Shown: positions 25,203 to 33,811 of the stretch, in pieces
How the letters are laid out: each line of letters starts with the position of its first letter
How positions within the stretch are numbered: position 1 is the stretch's first letter
Origin: Acinetobacter parvus DSM 16617 = CIP 108168
GTDB lineage: Bacteria > Pseudomonadota > Gammaproteobacteria > Pseudomonadales > Moraxellaceae
DNA: 64,000 bases
NCBI RefSeq assembly: GCF_000368025.1
Contig: NZ_KB849210.1
Location: 229,410-293,409 of the forward strand
Direction of reading: 5' to 3'
Notes under the pieces: model-generated
What the model saw: only the letters and a program-made list of their open reading frames with translations
Databases searched by the model: none
What the model was told of the DNA's origin: nothing
Program-made: the position numbers and the translations under genes

Positions 25203-26273
25203 CTAGCGTGCGCGATAGAGCAAATAACTCCCTGCCGCAAACATCAACAGGATTGGCAGCAAGACAAACCACGCTGGAGATGGCGCATACACCAGACTGG
25301 CATAGCCCAAAAAGTCCTGTAAATAAAAAAAGCCCAATCCTGTAAATAATGCAATTACGAGACGGAAACCCATCGACTGCTGACGCAATGGGCCAAAAAT
25401 AAAGGAACAGGCGATCAATACCAGCGTAATCAGGGCAAAGGGTGAAGCAACTTTTTGCCAGAATGCCAATTCATAGGTTTTTGGCACCTGACTATATTCT
25501 TTCAGGTAGTGCATAAAACTGATCAGTTGGCTTGGCGATAAATCCTCTGGGTCCAGCGTCACCATATGTACATATTTAGGCTGTAATGCCAGTCCCATTG
25601 GCTGTTGCTCATGATCAGTCTTGATCGCATTACCCTGAGCCAGTAAATCGATCTGATGCGACTCTTTTAAAGTCCACTGCCCATCTTTGACAAACTGCCC
25701 TTGTTCGGCACTGACAAAAGACTGCAAACGGTAGTTTTGATCGAAATCAATGACATTAATATCACGAAGTTGTCCCTGGGCATTGGCATAGCCAATATAG
25801 ATAAAGCGCTGCCCCTCACGTGACCAATAGCCCTTTACCTCACCCAAGGATGCGACACTACGCTGTGTTTTAATGCTCTGCGCCTTTTCATTGGTATATG
25901 GGATCACCCATTCACTCAAGGCAAACGACAGGATGATCAGCAATAAAGCTGAACGCATTACCCAACCCACAATGCGCCATAGGCTGATGCCCACTGAACG
26001 CATCACAATCAGCTCACTATTGGATGCCAATGCCCCCAGCCCTAAAACCGAACCAATCAATGCCGCAACAGGCAGGATCTCATAGAGATAGCGCGGCGCA
26101 CCCCACATCACAAACAGGAACGCCTGCCATGCGTTGTAATCGGGCTTAAGTGAACCCAGCTCACCCAGATAGGTAAACAACACCTGTAGAAAAGACAGTA
26201 CCAGTGTGGTTCCCAGCATGGCGAGAACCGTGGTTTTGGTGACATGTCTGGCGACTATTCGACGTGCTAACAT
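25203..26273 (-). CDS. lptG: lipopolysaccharide/lipooligosaccharide export permease LptG
   Basis: One of the two permease subunits of the LptB2FG ABC transporter that pulls lipopolysaccharide (lipooligosaccharide in Acinetobacter) from the inner membrane. It has a YjgP/YjgQ-family fold: three N-terminal membrane helices, a periplasmic beta-jellyroll (about 115-265) and three C-terminal helices. The coupling region EIL..LGALASNSELIVMRSVGISLWRI is well conserved. I take ATG at 26273, which overlaps the lptF stop by one base (TGATG); a GTG one codon earlier is possible. It lies downstream of lptF in one operon. Confidence 0.94.
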   Translation of the reverse strand: MLARRIVARHVTKTTVLAMLGTTLVLSFLQVLFTYLGELGSLKPDYNAWQAFLFVMWGAPRYLYEILPVAALIGSVLGLGALASNSELIVMRSVGISLWRIVGWVMRSALLLIILSFALSEWVIPYTNEKAQSIKTQRSVASLGEVKGYWSREGQRFIYIGYANAQGQLRDINVIDFDQNYRLQSFVSAEQGQFVKDGQWTLKESHQIDLLAQGNAIKTDHEQQPMGLALQPKYVHMVTLDPEDLSPSQLISFMHYLKEYSQVPKTYELAFWQKVASPFALITLVLIACSFIFGPLRQQSMGFRLVIALFTGLGFFYLQDFLGYASLVYAPSPAWFVLLPILLMFAAGSYLLYRAR

Positions 26274-27373
26274 CACAACCCCACTCGCTGCATACTTTTC
26301 TTGATTTTGGGTGCCAGCTTCTGTTTACGGGCAAAAATTGCCGCAGCACCTGCATATACCAACAACACCACTGGATAGGCCCAGATATCTAGCTGTTCCT
26401 TACTAATCCGCGTTTTAATTGCGATCATCAACACAATCAGGCTGGCAAAAATAAATATAGATGGAATAAGACGATAATATCGGCCTTGGCGTGGACTGAC
26501 TTCAGACAAGGCCACGGTCAGCATCAGGGCAATCACCATGACCAATGGACCAAAAATCCGCCAGCCCAGCTCACTCCGCACCACGGAATCATCGCGCTTT
26601 TGCCATAGCTTGCTCATCGGCAATGCTTCCACATCATCACTTTCAAATTTGACATCCTTATCATTTTCCAGACGTAAACGATAGGACTGAAACTCGGCTT
26701 GAGTATATCTAGGCTGGTTTGGATAGATTTCGTAGCGACGGCCCTGAACCAGATCAACCACATTGGCGGTATCATTGGCCATTTCCACACGGGTGGCTTC
26801 TTTCGCCAGAATCATCACATCAGGCTTATCTTCCCGATCCGCCTTTTGGTAATAAAAAATATCCTTTAAATTCTTACGGTCTTCCGAAAGCGAACCTGCA
26901 TAAATGGTATATGGCCCAGAAGAGATAAACTCCTTTGGTCGAACCAGATCAAAGCCCGCACGCACAGCCTGAGTCTGCATCAGGCTTTTATAGGCGCGTA
27001 TTCCCGAAGATGCTCCCCAAAACATCAAGATAGACTGAACAATCAAAAATACCAGGGTCATTGGTAATAAGAGTCGTGCCAACTGGTTGCGGCTCACGCC
27101 ACTGCCATTCAACACCGCCATTTCATGATCGACATACAGACGACCAAACACCAGCATCAGGCCAATAAAAAAGCCCAATGGCAGGATCAACGTTAAAAAC
27201 TCAGGCAAACGATAGGCAATGATGCTCAGCAGGACATCACCGTCCAAACGACCCTGTGCAGCACGTCCAAAAATCTTGATCAACTGACCGCCCATAATGA
27301 TTAGGGTGAGCAAGGCAGTCACCACCAGCGAGGTGGACACCACTTGTTTGACGAGGTAACGCCGAATAATCAA
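26273..27373 (-). CDS. lptF: lipopolysaccharide/lipooligosaccharide export permease LptF
   Basis: The partner permease of LptG in the LptB2FG transporter. It has the same architecture: N-terminal helices (about 10-120), a periplasmic jellyroll (about 130-260) and C-terminal helices. The conserved LGFFIGLMLVFGRLYVDHEMAVLNGSGVSR stretch begins near residue 65. The start is a TTG at 27373, supported by GGAAG upstream and by the family N-terminus MIIRRYLVKQ. It is divergent from pepA with about 156 bases between, an arrangement also seen in enterics and pseudomonads. Confidence 0.94.
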   Translation of the reverse strand: MIIRRYLVKQVVSTSLVVTALLTLIIMGGQLIKIFGRAAQGRLDGDVLLSIIAYRLPEFLTLILPLGFFIGLMLVFGRLYVDHEMAVLNGSGVSRNQLARLLLPMTLVFLIVQSILMFWGASSGIRAYKSLMQTQAVRAGFDLVRPKEFISSGPYTIYAGSLSEDRKNLKDIFYYQKADREDKPDVMILAKEATRVEMANDTANVVDLVQGRRYEIYPNQPRYTQAEFQSYRLRLENDKDVKFESDDVEALPMSKLWQKRDDSVVRSELGWRIFGPLVMVIALMLTVALSEVSPRQGRYYRLIPSIFIFASLIVLMIAIKTRISKEQLDIWAYPVVLLVYAGAAAIFARKQKLAPKIKKSMQRVGL

Positions 27374-27529
27374 GGTAATGCTTCCAGATAGAGTCAGTCG
27401 AAAGGAAACTGTAGTTTACCCGAATGTTAAAAATATAAAACCTATCGCTTGTTGCCGATTGCAACCTCATATCCGAAAGTGTTTAATGGACTTATCTTTC
27501 TTTTTTGTCCATTAGGTTCGAAACAGACA

Positions 27530-28978
27530 ATGAAATTTACACTGCAAACTGCATTTCCAGCACAAACATCAAGTGAATCTTTGTGGATATTGGTTGATTC
27601 AGAACAATTACAACAGAATTTAAATGCTTATCAAATCAACCAGCTAGATGACATTCTCAATGCCACTCAGTTTAAGGCGGGTTTTAATGAAAGCCTGCCG
27701 TTAATTGCCAATATTGCGGTACAGCCAAACGCCCAGCTACTGGGTCTTGGGAAAAGTGCAGAATTAAAAGCTATTAAATTAGCAAAACTCGCACAATCCA
27801 TTATCAAATCATCACAAAATAAATTTAAGCACATCACGCTAGACATTTCGGCGTTACCGACTGATTTACATGGATTGTTTGCCTTGAACCTGACACAGGC
27901 AGCTTATGGCTATGATGCATTTAAATCCAAGAAGAATGAATTTGTGTTGGAAAGCATTGATCTGGTTGCAAGCGAAAGCCCACTGAATGATGCCCAACTC
28001 AACCTGATTCATGCAGTTCAGTCAGGTCAAAACTATGCGCGCGATTTAGGCAACTGCCCGCCGAATCTTTGTTTCCCAGAATATCTTGCTGATCAGGCCC
28101 TTGCCCTTGCCGCACAATATCCAGACCTACTCAAAGTCACGGTACTGGATGAGCAGCAAATGGCTGACCTGGGCATGTATGCTTTCCTTGCCGTCAGCAA
28201 AGGCTCAGAACGTCCAGGGCGCGTGATCACGTTGGAATACAATACCCAGGTAGATCAGGCACCTGTGGTACTGGTCGGTAAGGGCGTGACTTTTGATACA
28301 GGCGGTATTTCACTCAAACCAGGCTTGGGTATGGATGAAATGAAGTTTGATATGTGTGGTGCGGCCTCGGTACTGGGTACAATCCGCGCATTATGCGAAG
28401 CCCGACTGCCAATTCATGTGGTCGGTGCGGTTGCTGCGGCTGAAAACATGCCATCAGGGCATGCCACCCGTCCAGGTGACATCGTGACCACCATGAGCGG
28501 TCAAACCGTTGAAATTCTGAATACTGATGCCGAAGGCCGCCTTGTACTTTGTGACACACTGACCTATATCAAACGCTTCAACCCTGCCCTTGTGATTGAC
28601 ATTGCGACGCTGACAGGTGCATGTGTGGTGGCGCTAGGCAAAGTCGTCAGTGGGCTATTCTCTCCAGATGATGAACTGGTACAAGAATTACAACTTGCTG
28701 GCGAACAATCACTCGACCGTGTATGGCGTATGCCTGTGATGGAAGAATATCAAGAACTCCTTGATTCACCATTTGCCGATATTGCCAATATTGGTGGTCC
28801 TTATGGTGGTGCAATAACCGCAGCATGTTTCCTTGAACGTTTCACTCGTGATTACCGCTGGGCACATCTTGATGTGGCTGGTACAGCATGGTTATCTGGT
28901 GCAGCTAAAGGTGCAACTGGACGCCCAGTACCATTACTGATGCAGTTTTTAGCGAATCGTGTTGAAACGAATAACTAA
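27530..28978 (+). CDS. pepA: leucyl aminopeptidase PepA
   Basis: A cytosolic M17 metallopeptidase that removes N-terminal residues from peptides; in E. coli PepA also binds DNA in Xer recombination at plasmid sites. The catalytic C-terminal domain has the metal ligands and active residues in VGKGVTFDTGGISLKPG, KFDMCGAASVLG and the signature NTDAEGRL. The start at ATG 27530 (MKFTLQ) gives 482 residues, the usual length; the frame extends 27 codons upstream without family similarity. holC follows after three bases. Confidence 0.95.
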   Translation: MKFTLQTAFPAQTSSESLWILVDSEQLQQNLNAYQINQLDDILNATQFKAGFNESLPLIANIAVQPNAQLLGLGKSAELKAIKLAKLAQSIIKSSQNKFKHITLDISALPTDLHGLFALNLTQAAYGYDAFKSKKNEFVLESIDLVASESPLNDAQLNLIHAVQSGQNYARDLGNCPPNLCFPEYLADQALALAAQYPDLLKVTVLDEQQMADLGMYAFLAVSKGSERPGRVITLEYNTQVDQAPVVLVGKGVTFDTGGISLKPGLGMDEMKFDMCGAASVLGTIRALCEARLPIHVVGAVAAAENMPSGHATRPGDIVTTMSGQTVEILNTDAEGRLVLCDTLTYIKRFNPALVIDIATLTGACVVALGKVVSGLFSPDDELVQELQLAGEQSLDRVWRMPVMEEYQELLDSPFADIANIGGPYGGAITAACFLERFTRDYRWAHLDVAGTAWLSGAAKGATGRPVPLLMQFLANRVETNN

Positions 28979-28981
28979 TCT

Positions 28982-29389
28982 ATGGCACAAGTTAGTTTTT
29001 ATTTGTTTGAAAACAGCGTTGAGCGGCAAGTTGATAGTGCTTGCCGTTTATGTCGAAAAATTCTGAATCAGCACCCACAGATTTGGTGGTATTGTGTTGA
29101 TTCAAATTTACAAAATGAGTTGGATAACAAGCTATGGAGTTTTGATTCAAGTAGCTTTATTGCTCATGGAATTGATCAATTGAATAGTCCAGTGTGTATT
29201 TCAGCTGAATTACCGCCATCGAATGATTGGATTGTATTTAATTTTAACAATCATGCACTTGAACAAACTCAGGATTTTCGCCACATTATCGAAATTATTG
29301 AAAATAATGAAACCGCGAAACAGGCTGGTCGGGAAAAGTTTAAAATGTATCGTCGTTTGGGTATCGAACCTCGAACATTTAAATTATAA
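28982..29389 (+). CDS. holC: DNA polymerase III chi subunit
   Basis: A 135-residue clamp-loader accessory subunit that binds SSB and, with psi, links it to the polymerase III holoenzyme. Family features: the N-terminal VSFYLFENS strand, a CRLCRKILNQ helix, LWSFDSSSFIAH, and the C-terminal ARE..FKMYRRLGIEP-type helix. It starts three bases after the pepA stop, the conserved pepA-holC pairing. In many gammaproteobacteria valS comes next; here it is replaced by a coiled-coil hypothetical gene. Confidence 0.9.
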   Translation: MAQVSFYLFENSVERQVDSACRLCRKILNQHPQIWWYCVDSNLQNELDNKLWSFDSSSFIAHGIDQLNSPVCISAELPPSNDWIVFNFNNHALEQTQDFRHIIEIIENNETAKQAGREKFKMYRRLGIEPRTFKL

Positions 29390-29425
29390 GTCTGCAACAA
29401 AAAGCATCATTTTGAGGAGTGTCGC

Positions 29426-30052
29426 GTGGCATTAAATGTAGGTCAGGATTTTAAAAAACGCTGGTTAAATGCACCTGAAACAGTCCGCCAGACTTATCAG
29501 GAAGATTTGGCACGTATCTGTGATCTACTGTTACCACAAACACAAATCCAAACATGGATACAACTCGAAGAAAAAGCTCAGCTACGCTCTCAACAACGTA
29601 TTGATCAGGCCTATGCCGACTTAAAGGCAGAATTGATCGAACAGGCACGTATCCGCAAACAGCAGGCTTTGGAAAAGGCATTGGCGGAAAAACGTGCTGC
29701 CGAGGCGGCTTATGCAGCACAGCTACAGGCAGATGAAGAACAGCAGTTTGAACAGCAAACTGAAAATCTTGTTGCTCTTCGACAACACATTGATCAAGAA
29801 ATTGCACAACACACTGAACGTTATCAACCAAATCCTGAACAACCAAGTATTGATTATGCGCAGGCTCAACGTGTTAGGATTGATGACCAACAAATCTTAT
29901 TTGAGCTGGAAAGTGTCCGTGTTCGACTGGAACTGGAAGCGGAAAGTTTGATTGAACAAGCAGTCACAGTTTTTAGAGCAAAATTACATGCGATTGCGCA
30001 AGACGAAATAGAATACATTCTGAAAAATAGTCAATTTTCAGATGAAAAATAA
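29426..30052 (+). CDS. coiled-coil hypothetical protein downstream of holC
   Basis: A 208-residue protein that I do not recognise. There is no signal peptide or membrane segment. Residues about 60-125 are almost entirely Ala, Gln, Glu, Arg and Lys and should form one long helix or coiled coil. The ends (MALNVGQDFKKRWLNAPE and RVRLELEAESLIEQAVTVFRAKLHAIAQDE) may be small helical domains. The start is a GTG at 29426 with GAGGA upstream. It lies 36 bases behind holC on the same strand and ends at a strong terminator, so it is the last gene of the pepA-holC unit. A role with the replication machinery is possible only by position. Confidence 0.8.
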   Translation: MALNVGQDFKKRWLNAPETVRQTYQEDLARICDLLLPQTQIQTWIQLEEKAQLRSQQRIDQAYADLKAELIEQARIRKQQALEKALAEKRAAEAAYAAQLQADEEQQFEQQTENLVALRQHIDQEIAQHTERYQPNPEQPSIDYAQAQRVRIDDQQILFELESVRVRLELEAESLIEQAVTVFRAKLHAIAQDEIEYILKNSQFSDEK

Positions 30053-30054
30053 TA

Positions 30055-30084
30055 AAAAAGCCCAGTTTAAACTGGGCTTTTTTA
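30055..30084. terminator. bidirectional terminator between the holC unit and ribE
   Basis: A near-perfect palindrome: AGCCCAGTTT pairs with AAACTGGGCT, with an A run on the left and a T run on the right, between two convergent operons. Confidence 0.88.
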
Positions 30085-30095
30085 TGTTTCATTTT

Positions 30096-30755
30096 TTATT
30101 TTAAGAAACCGTTTTCAGCCAAAAATGCCATACTGATGTTTGACTCAGTTTTTTGTTCCGCTGCTCTATCACCCAACAATAAGCGCTCGATATAGCGTGC
30201 CAGCACATCAACCTCTAAATTAACTTTTGTACCAACTTGCCATGTGCCAATATTGGTACGCTCAGCCGTATGTGGAATTAAATTCAAGCTTAGAATATTG
30301 CCACGTAGATGGTTAATGGTCAGACTAATCCCATCGACAGTTACAGAACCTTTTTCAGCTAAATATTTTGCCAATTCAACAGGTGCTGTTACTTCAAAAT
30401 ATAATGAACGTGCGTCTTCTCGAACGACTGTAATTTCTCCTAGACCATCAACATGTCCACTCACAATATGTCCACCAAAACGTGTTGTTGGCAACATTGC
30501 TTTTTCGACATTGACGGATTGACCTACTTTCCATTGACCTAAAGTCGTTCGATTTAAGCTTTCACGAGACACATCTGCAGCATACCAATTGCTTCCCCAC
30601 TCGATCACTGTGAGACAAATTCCATTAGTCGCAATTGAATCACCTAAATGTACATCAGACATATCCAAATCAGTTTGAATACGTAGACGTACATCACCGC
30701 CTACACTTTGTAAGCTCTCAACCTTACCTAAACTTTCAATAATGCCTGTAAACAT
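30096..30755 (-). CDS. ribE: riboflavin synthase alpha subunit
   Basis: This enzyme joins two molecules of dimethylribityllumazine to make riboflavin. The two lumazine-binding repeats are visible: residues about 1-95 (MFTGIIESLGKV, ATNGICLTV) and about 96-195 (GGHIVSGHVDGLGEI, VTVDGISLTI). The start at 30755 has an AGGAGAG ribosome-binding site and gives the typical MFTGIIE N-terminus and 219 residues; a longer frame reaching 30836 overlaps the upstream gene and is not supported. It lies 22 bases behind the DNA methyltransferase in an operon with ribD and nrdR. Confidence 0.95.
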   Translation of the reverse strand: MFTGIIESLGKVESLQSVGGDVRLRIQTDLDMSDVHLGDSIATNGICLTVIEWGSNWYAADVSRESLNRTTLGQWKVGQSVNVEKAMLPTTRFGGHIVSGHVDGLGEITVVREDARSLYFEVTAPVELAKYLAEKGSVTVDGISLTINHLRGNILSLNLIPHTAERTNIGTWQVGTKVNLEVDVLARYIERLLLGDRAAEQKTESNISMAFLAENGFLK

Positions 30756-30777
30756 AAAATCTCTCCTAACGCCTCTT

Positions 30778-32070
30778 TTACCACAAGGCCAATTGGGTAC
30801 TATTGCCTGTAGTATCCACCCCACCCAATTCAGCAAAGTGATACAACTGTCCTAAAAGCTGTCGCAAAGGTGGACCAGACTTGGCATGGGTATCGGTAAT
30901 CACGATAAATTCAAGTACCCGTGCCCGTTCAGACTGACGTTGTTTACTGACCCGATAGCGAGGAACATCCTGAGTCAGCAATGTGACCTTGCCGCGTTTT
31001 AAATTGGCGGTCAGCAGGTCTTTCGGTTCAATATTTCCATCAGTCGAATAACTGGTCAAAATATAGCGGGCATTAATGGTTTCCAATAACTTCTCATACG
31101 CCTCTCTGGCATATTTGGATGAGTTATATTGACTTGGACGCTGTTTACGCCAGGCACGGTCAATGCCACTCTTAAAGCCTTTGGTATCAGGTGGTGGCAG
31201 ATCAACCTGATCCCATAAAGTCAGTGCATTGAGCACATGGTAATTACTGCTATAGGCGTGCTGATTATAGGGTGGATCAAGATAAGCCACATCCACCTCA
31301 AAACCACTCATTTGATTGGCCAGATGTTGGGCATCCACACACCACATTTCAGCCGCAGGACGCTTCGTATCGCCAATCTCACAGAAACGGCTTGGGGTCA
31401 GCCACAGTAAGGATTCAATCCGTTCCAGTGCTGTTTGGGTCTTACCCCCCCAGCCCTGATGGAAGCTTTTGAATACGCCACTGGTATTACTGACAAAGCT
31501 TGCCGAATACAGCAATGGTGCTAGTAATGCACTCATTTCCACATCATTGATTGCACCCTGTGCCTGCCAGGTTGCGATTTGCTGACGAATCGCATCAATC
31601 CGCATGCCATTACGGCGTTTAAAGAACAAACGGTCACGTGCTGCATCATAGATATCATCATTGCGCGGACAGAGGTTGTGCGTGACCCAGCCCTTAACCT
31701 CGGGCAGACGGTTGAGATAATCAATGGCCTTTTGATAGCCACCCAGTTCCTTAAAAGCAGGCGCATCAACACAGGCCAAAATGGCATGGTTCAAGGCATG
31801 GCTATAGGGTTCCCAGTCATTGGCGATCACACGATAGCCATTCTGGCGTGCCAAACGCGAGACCACACCACTCCCCGCAAAGAAATCAGCAAAAATCGGT
31901 GGGTTCTTTTTCCTGCTATTCAGTGTTTCCGTAATCTCAAGCGCCTCCAAAATAAGGTGCAATAGACGACGCTTATTACCAAGATAGGGAACGAGCTGAT
32001 GGAAAAGATATTCGTCAGTGGTACGTGCCGCGTGCCGACGTTTGTGATAAACCGATGGTTCTGGATTCAT
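30778..32070 (-). CDS. aamA: DNA adenine N6-methyltransferase, D12 class
   Basis: A 430-residue methyltransferase with the S-adenosylmethionine motif DFFAGSG (62-68), the catalytic motif DPPY (265-268) and a YLGNKRRLL start motif near residue 29; this order (motif I before motif IV) is that of D12/Dam-like enzymes. The position, between ribD and ribE, and the protein match my memory of AamA (A1S_0222) of A. baumannii, reported as an adenine methyltransferase for GAATTC; the assignment and specificity are from memory. No restriction endonuclease is adjacent, so it looks like an orphan. It overlaps the ribD stop by four bases and is followed by ribE after 22, so expression is tied to riboflavin synthesis. 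Confidence 0.85.
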   Translation of the reverse strand: MNPEPSVYHKRRHAARTTDEYLFHQLVPYLGNKRRLLHLILEALEITETLNSRKKNPPIFADFFAGSGVVSRLARQNGYRVIANDWEPYSHALNHAILACVDAPAFKELGGYQKAIDYLNRLPEVKGWVTHNLCPRNDDIYDAARDRLFFKRRNGMRIDAIRQQIATWQAQGAINDVEMSALLAPLLYSASFVSNTSGVFKSFHQGWGGKTQTALERIESLLWLTPSRFCEIGDTKRPAAEMWCVDAQHLANQMSGFEVDVAYLDPPYNQHAYSSNYHVLNALTLWDQVDLPPPDTKGFKSGIDRAWRKQRPSQYNSSKYAREAYEKLLETINARYILTSYSTDGNIEPKDLLTANLKRGKVTLLTQDVPRYRVSKQRQSERARVLEFIVITDTHAKSGPPLRQLLGQLYHFAELGGVDTTGNSTQLALW

Positions 32071-33167
32071 ATCATCTCTTGGATAGGGAACAATCTCAGG
32101 CGAATGTCTTGCCCAAGCTGGGTGATATCGACCAACTCAAACCGCAGTTGCTCTGCCATTTGGCTAAATTCAGCATTGAACATTGCACGGGCAGATTGAC
32201 CAAGTAAGGTGGGTGCAACGTAACTGATCACTTCATCAACCAAACCCTGCTGTAAAAAGGCGGTGGACAACGTTGCGCCAGCCTCAACCAATACATCATA
32301 AATTTGGTATTGTTGAGCCAAGGCCTGCAATAATTGATTTAAAGGTTGCGGCGACAATTGTATCACGCCTAAATCGGCAAGTTCCTGACGAAATGGAGTC
32401 ATCACCATCACTGTTTCAGGATTTTGTAATATCTTGGCAACAAGTGGCAACTGTCCCTGACGGTCTAACACGATACGTTTGGGTTGTACCACGGTCTCAA
32501 TATCAATATTGTCCAAGGAACGCACATTAAGTTCGCAGTCATCTGCCAGTACTGTTTGAATGCCCGTAATCACTGCACCAGAAACTGCACGCCAATGCTG
32601 TACATCCTGCCGCGCGGCCGGGCCTGTAATCCATTTCGATTCACCCGACGCCATCGCGGTACGTCCATCCAGACTGGATGCAATTTTTAAACGCACATAC
32701 GGCAAACCCGTAGACATCGCTTTTAAAAAGCCCAAATTGAGCGTTTTCGCAGTTTCTACACAAATTCCTGTTTCAACTTCAATACCCGCTGCTTGTAAAA
32801 TTTGAACGCCTTTTCCCGCGACTAATGGGTTTGGGTCTGAACAAGCGACCACGACTTTCTTCACCTGAGCTTTAACCAATGCTTCGGCACAGGGAGGTGT
32901 TCTGCCGTAATGCGCGCAGGGTTCCAGGGTCACATAAGCTGTCGCGCCTTTAGCATGTTCGCCCGCTTGGCGAAGTGCAAAAACTTCTGCATGCGGCTGC
33001 CCCGCCTTAGGATGGAACCCCTCTCCAATCAGTTGATCGTTCTTGACAAGGACACAGCCCACATTCGGATTTGGTTTTGTTGAATATTGTCCAAGCCGAG
33101 CCAACTCAATGGCACGTTGCATCCAATATTGATCTTGGGATAAATGATTTTGCGTGAACTCAGACAT
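32067..33167 (-). CDS. ribD: bifunctional riboflavin deaminase/reductase RibD
   Basis: A two-domain cytosolic enzyme performing the second and third steps of riboflavin synthesis. The N-terminal cytidine-deaminase-type domain has the zinc site His59-Ala-Glu61 (PHAEVFAL) with Cys84 and Cys93 (EPCAHYGRTPPCAEAL). The C-terminal reductase domain starts near residue 150 (YVRLKIASSLDGRTA). Its stop overlaps the start of the methyltransferase by four bases. It follows nrdR after 12 bases, the nrdR-ribD order shared by many proteobacteria. Confidence 0.96.
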   Translation of the reverse strand: MSEFTQNHLSQDQYWMQRAIELARLGQYSTKPNPNVGCVLVKNDQLIGEGFHPKAGQPHAEVFALRQAGEHAKGATAYVTLEPCAHYGRTPPCAEALVKAQVKKVVVACSDPNPLVAGKGVQILQAAGIEVETGICVETAKTLNLGFLKAMSTGLPYVRLKIASSLDGRTAMASGESKWITGPAARQDVQHWRAVSGAVITGIQTVLADDCELNVRSLDNIDIETVVQPKRIVLDRQGQLPLVAKILQNPETVMVMTPFRQELADLGVIQLSPQPLNQLLQALAQQYQIYDVLVEAGATLSTAFLQQGLVDEVISYVAPTLLGQSARAMFNAEFSQMAEQLRFELVDITQLGQDIRLRLFPIQEMI

Positions 33168-33179
33168 GATTTCTCTAAC

Positions 33180-33644
33180 TCAGGCTTCATTTTCACGTTG
33201 TTGCATTTGCTCAATCTGACGACGAAATGCTTCAACATCCTGAAAATCTTGGTAAACAGAGGCAAAACGGACATAGGCGACATGATCCAGCGCAAACAGT
33301 GCCTGCATGACAATCTCACCAATGGTTCTCGACTTCACATCCCGCTCACCCAGACGGCGAATCTGCGACTGAATATCACTGAGCACCGTTTCAATTTGTT
33401 CCTGGGTCACAGGTCGCTTTTGCAGCGCATGCATCAATGAGCGGCGGAGTTTTTCCTCATCAAAGGGTTCACTTTTTCCATCTGATTTAATCACACGCGG
33501 CATCACCACTTCATAACTCTCAAAGGTGGTAAAACGCTCCCCGCAAACAACACACTCACGGCGACGGCGAATCTGGCAGCCTTCGGCGGCCAGACGGGAG
33601 TCAATCACTTTACTATCAGCAGCGTTACAAAATGGACAATGCAT
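33180..33644 (-). CDS. nrdR: transcriptional repressor NrdR
   Basis: The ATP/dATP-sensing repressor of ribonucleotide reductase genes. It has an N-terminal zinc ribbon (MHCPFCNAADSKVIDSR, then RRRRECVVCGERFTTFE) and an ATP-cone domain (about 49-139, VIKSDGKSEPFDEEKL). The start at 33644 gives 154 residues; a longer frame to 33683 lacks support. It is the first gene of the nrdR-ribD-methyltransferase-ribE operon. Confidence 0.96.
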   Translation of the reverse strand: MHCPFCNAADSKVIDSRLAAEGCQIRRRRECVVCGERFTTFESYEVVMPRVIKSDGKSEPFDEEKLRRSLMHALQKRPVTQEQIETVLSDIQSQIRRLGERDVKSRTIGEIVMQALFALDHVAYVRFASVYQDFQDVEAFRRQIEQMQQRENEA

Positions 33645-33765
33645 AGTGGCGCAGTTATTTATCACTTTGCTTAAGTGTAGCAAAGTTTAGGCAATTGCTG
33701 AACCTGAGCAAAAGCAGAGCACGGTTTTAATCATCGCATAAAGGGAAATTCAAGGGCAAAGACAC

Positions 33766-33793
33766 AAAAAAACAGCCCTGATGGGCTGTTTTT
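33766..33793 (-). terminator. intrinsic terminator after amt
   Basis: AACAGCCC (33771-33778) pairs with GGGCTGTT (33783-33790), with A and T runs on the two sides. It lies about 20 bases past the amt stop on the minus strand. Confidence 0.85.
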
Positions 33794-33811
33794 GGATCAC
33801 TGAATAATCAG

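Noticed and set aside
29451..29846. 131-codon minus-strand frame in the holC-downstream gene, rich in Val, Phe and Gln
   Set aside because: Antisense to the coiled-coil gene, whose GTG start, ribosome-binding site and terminator are consistent.
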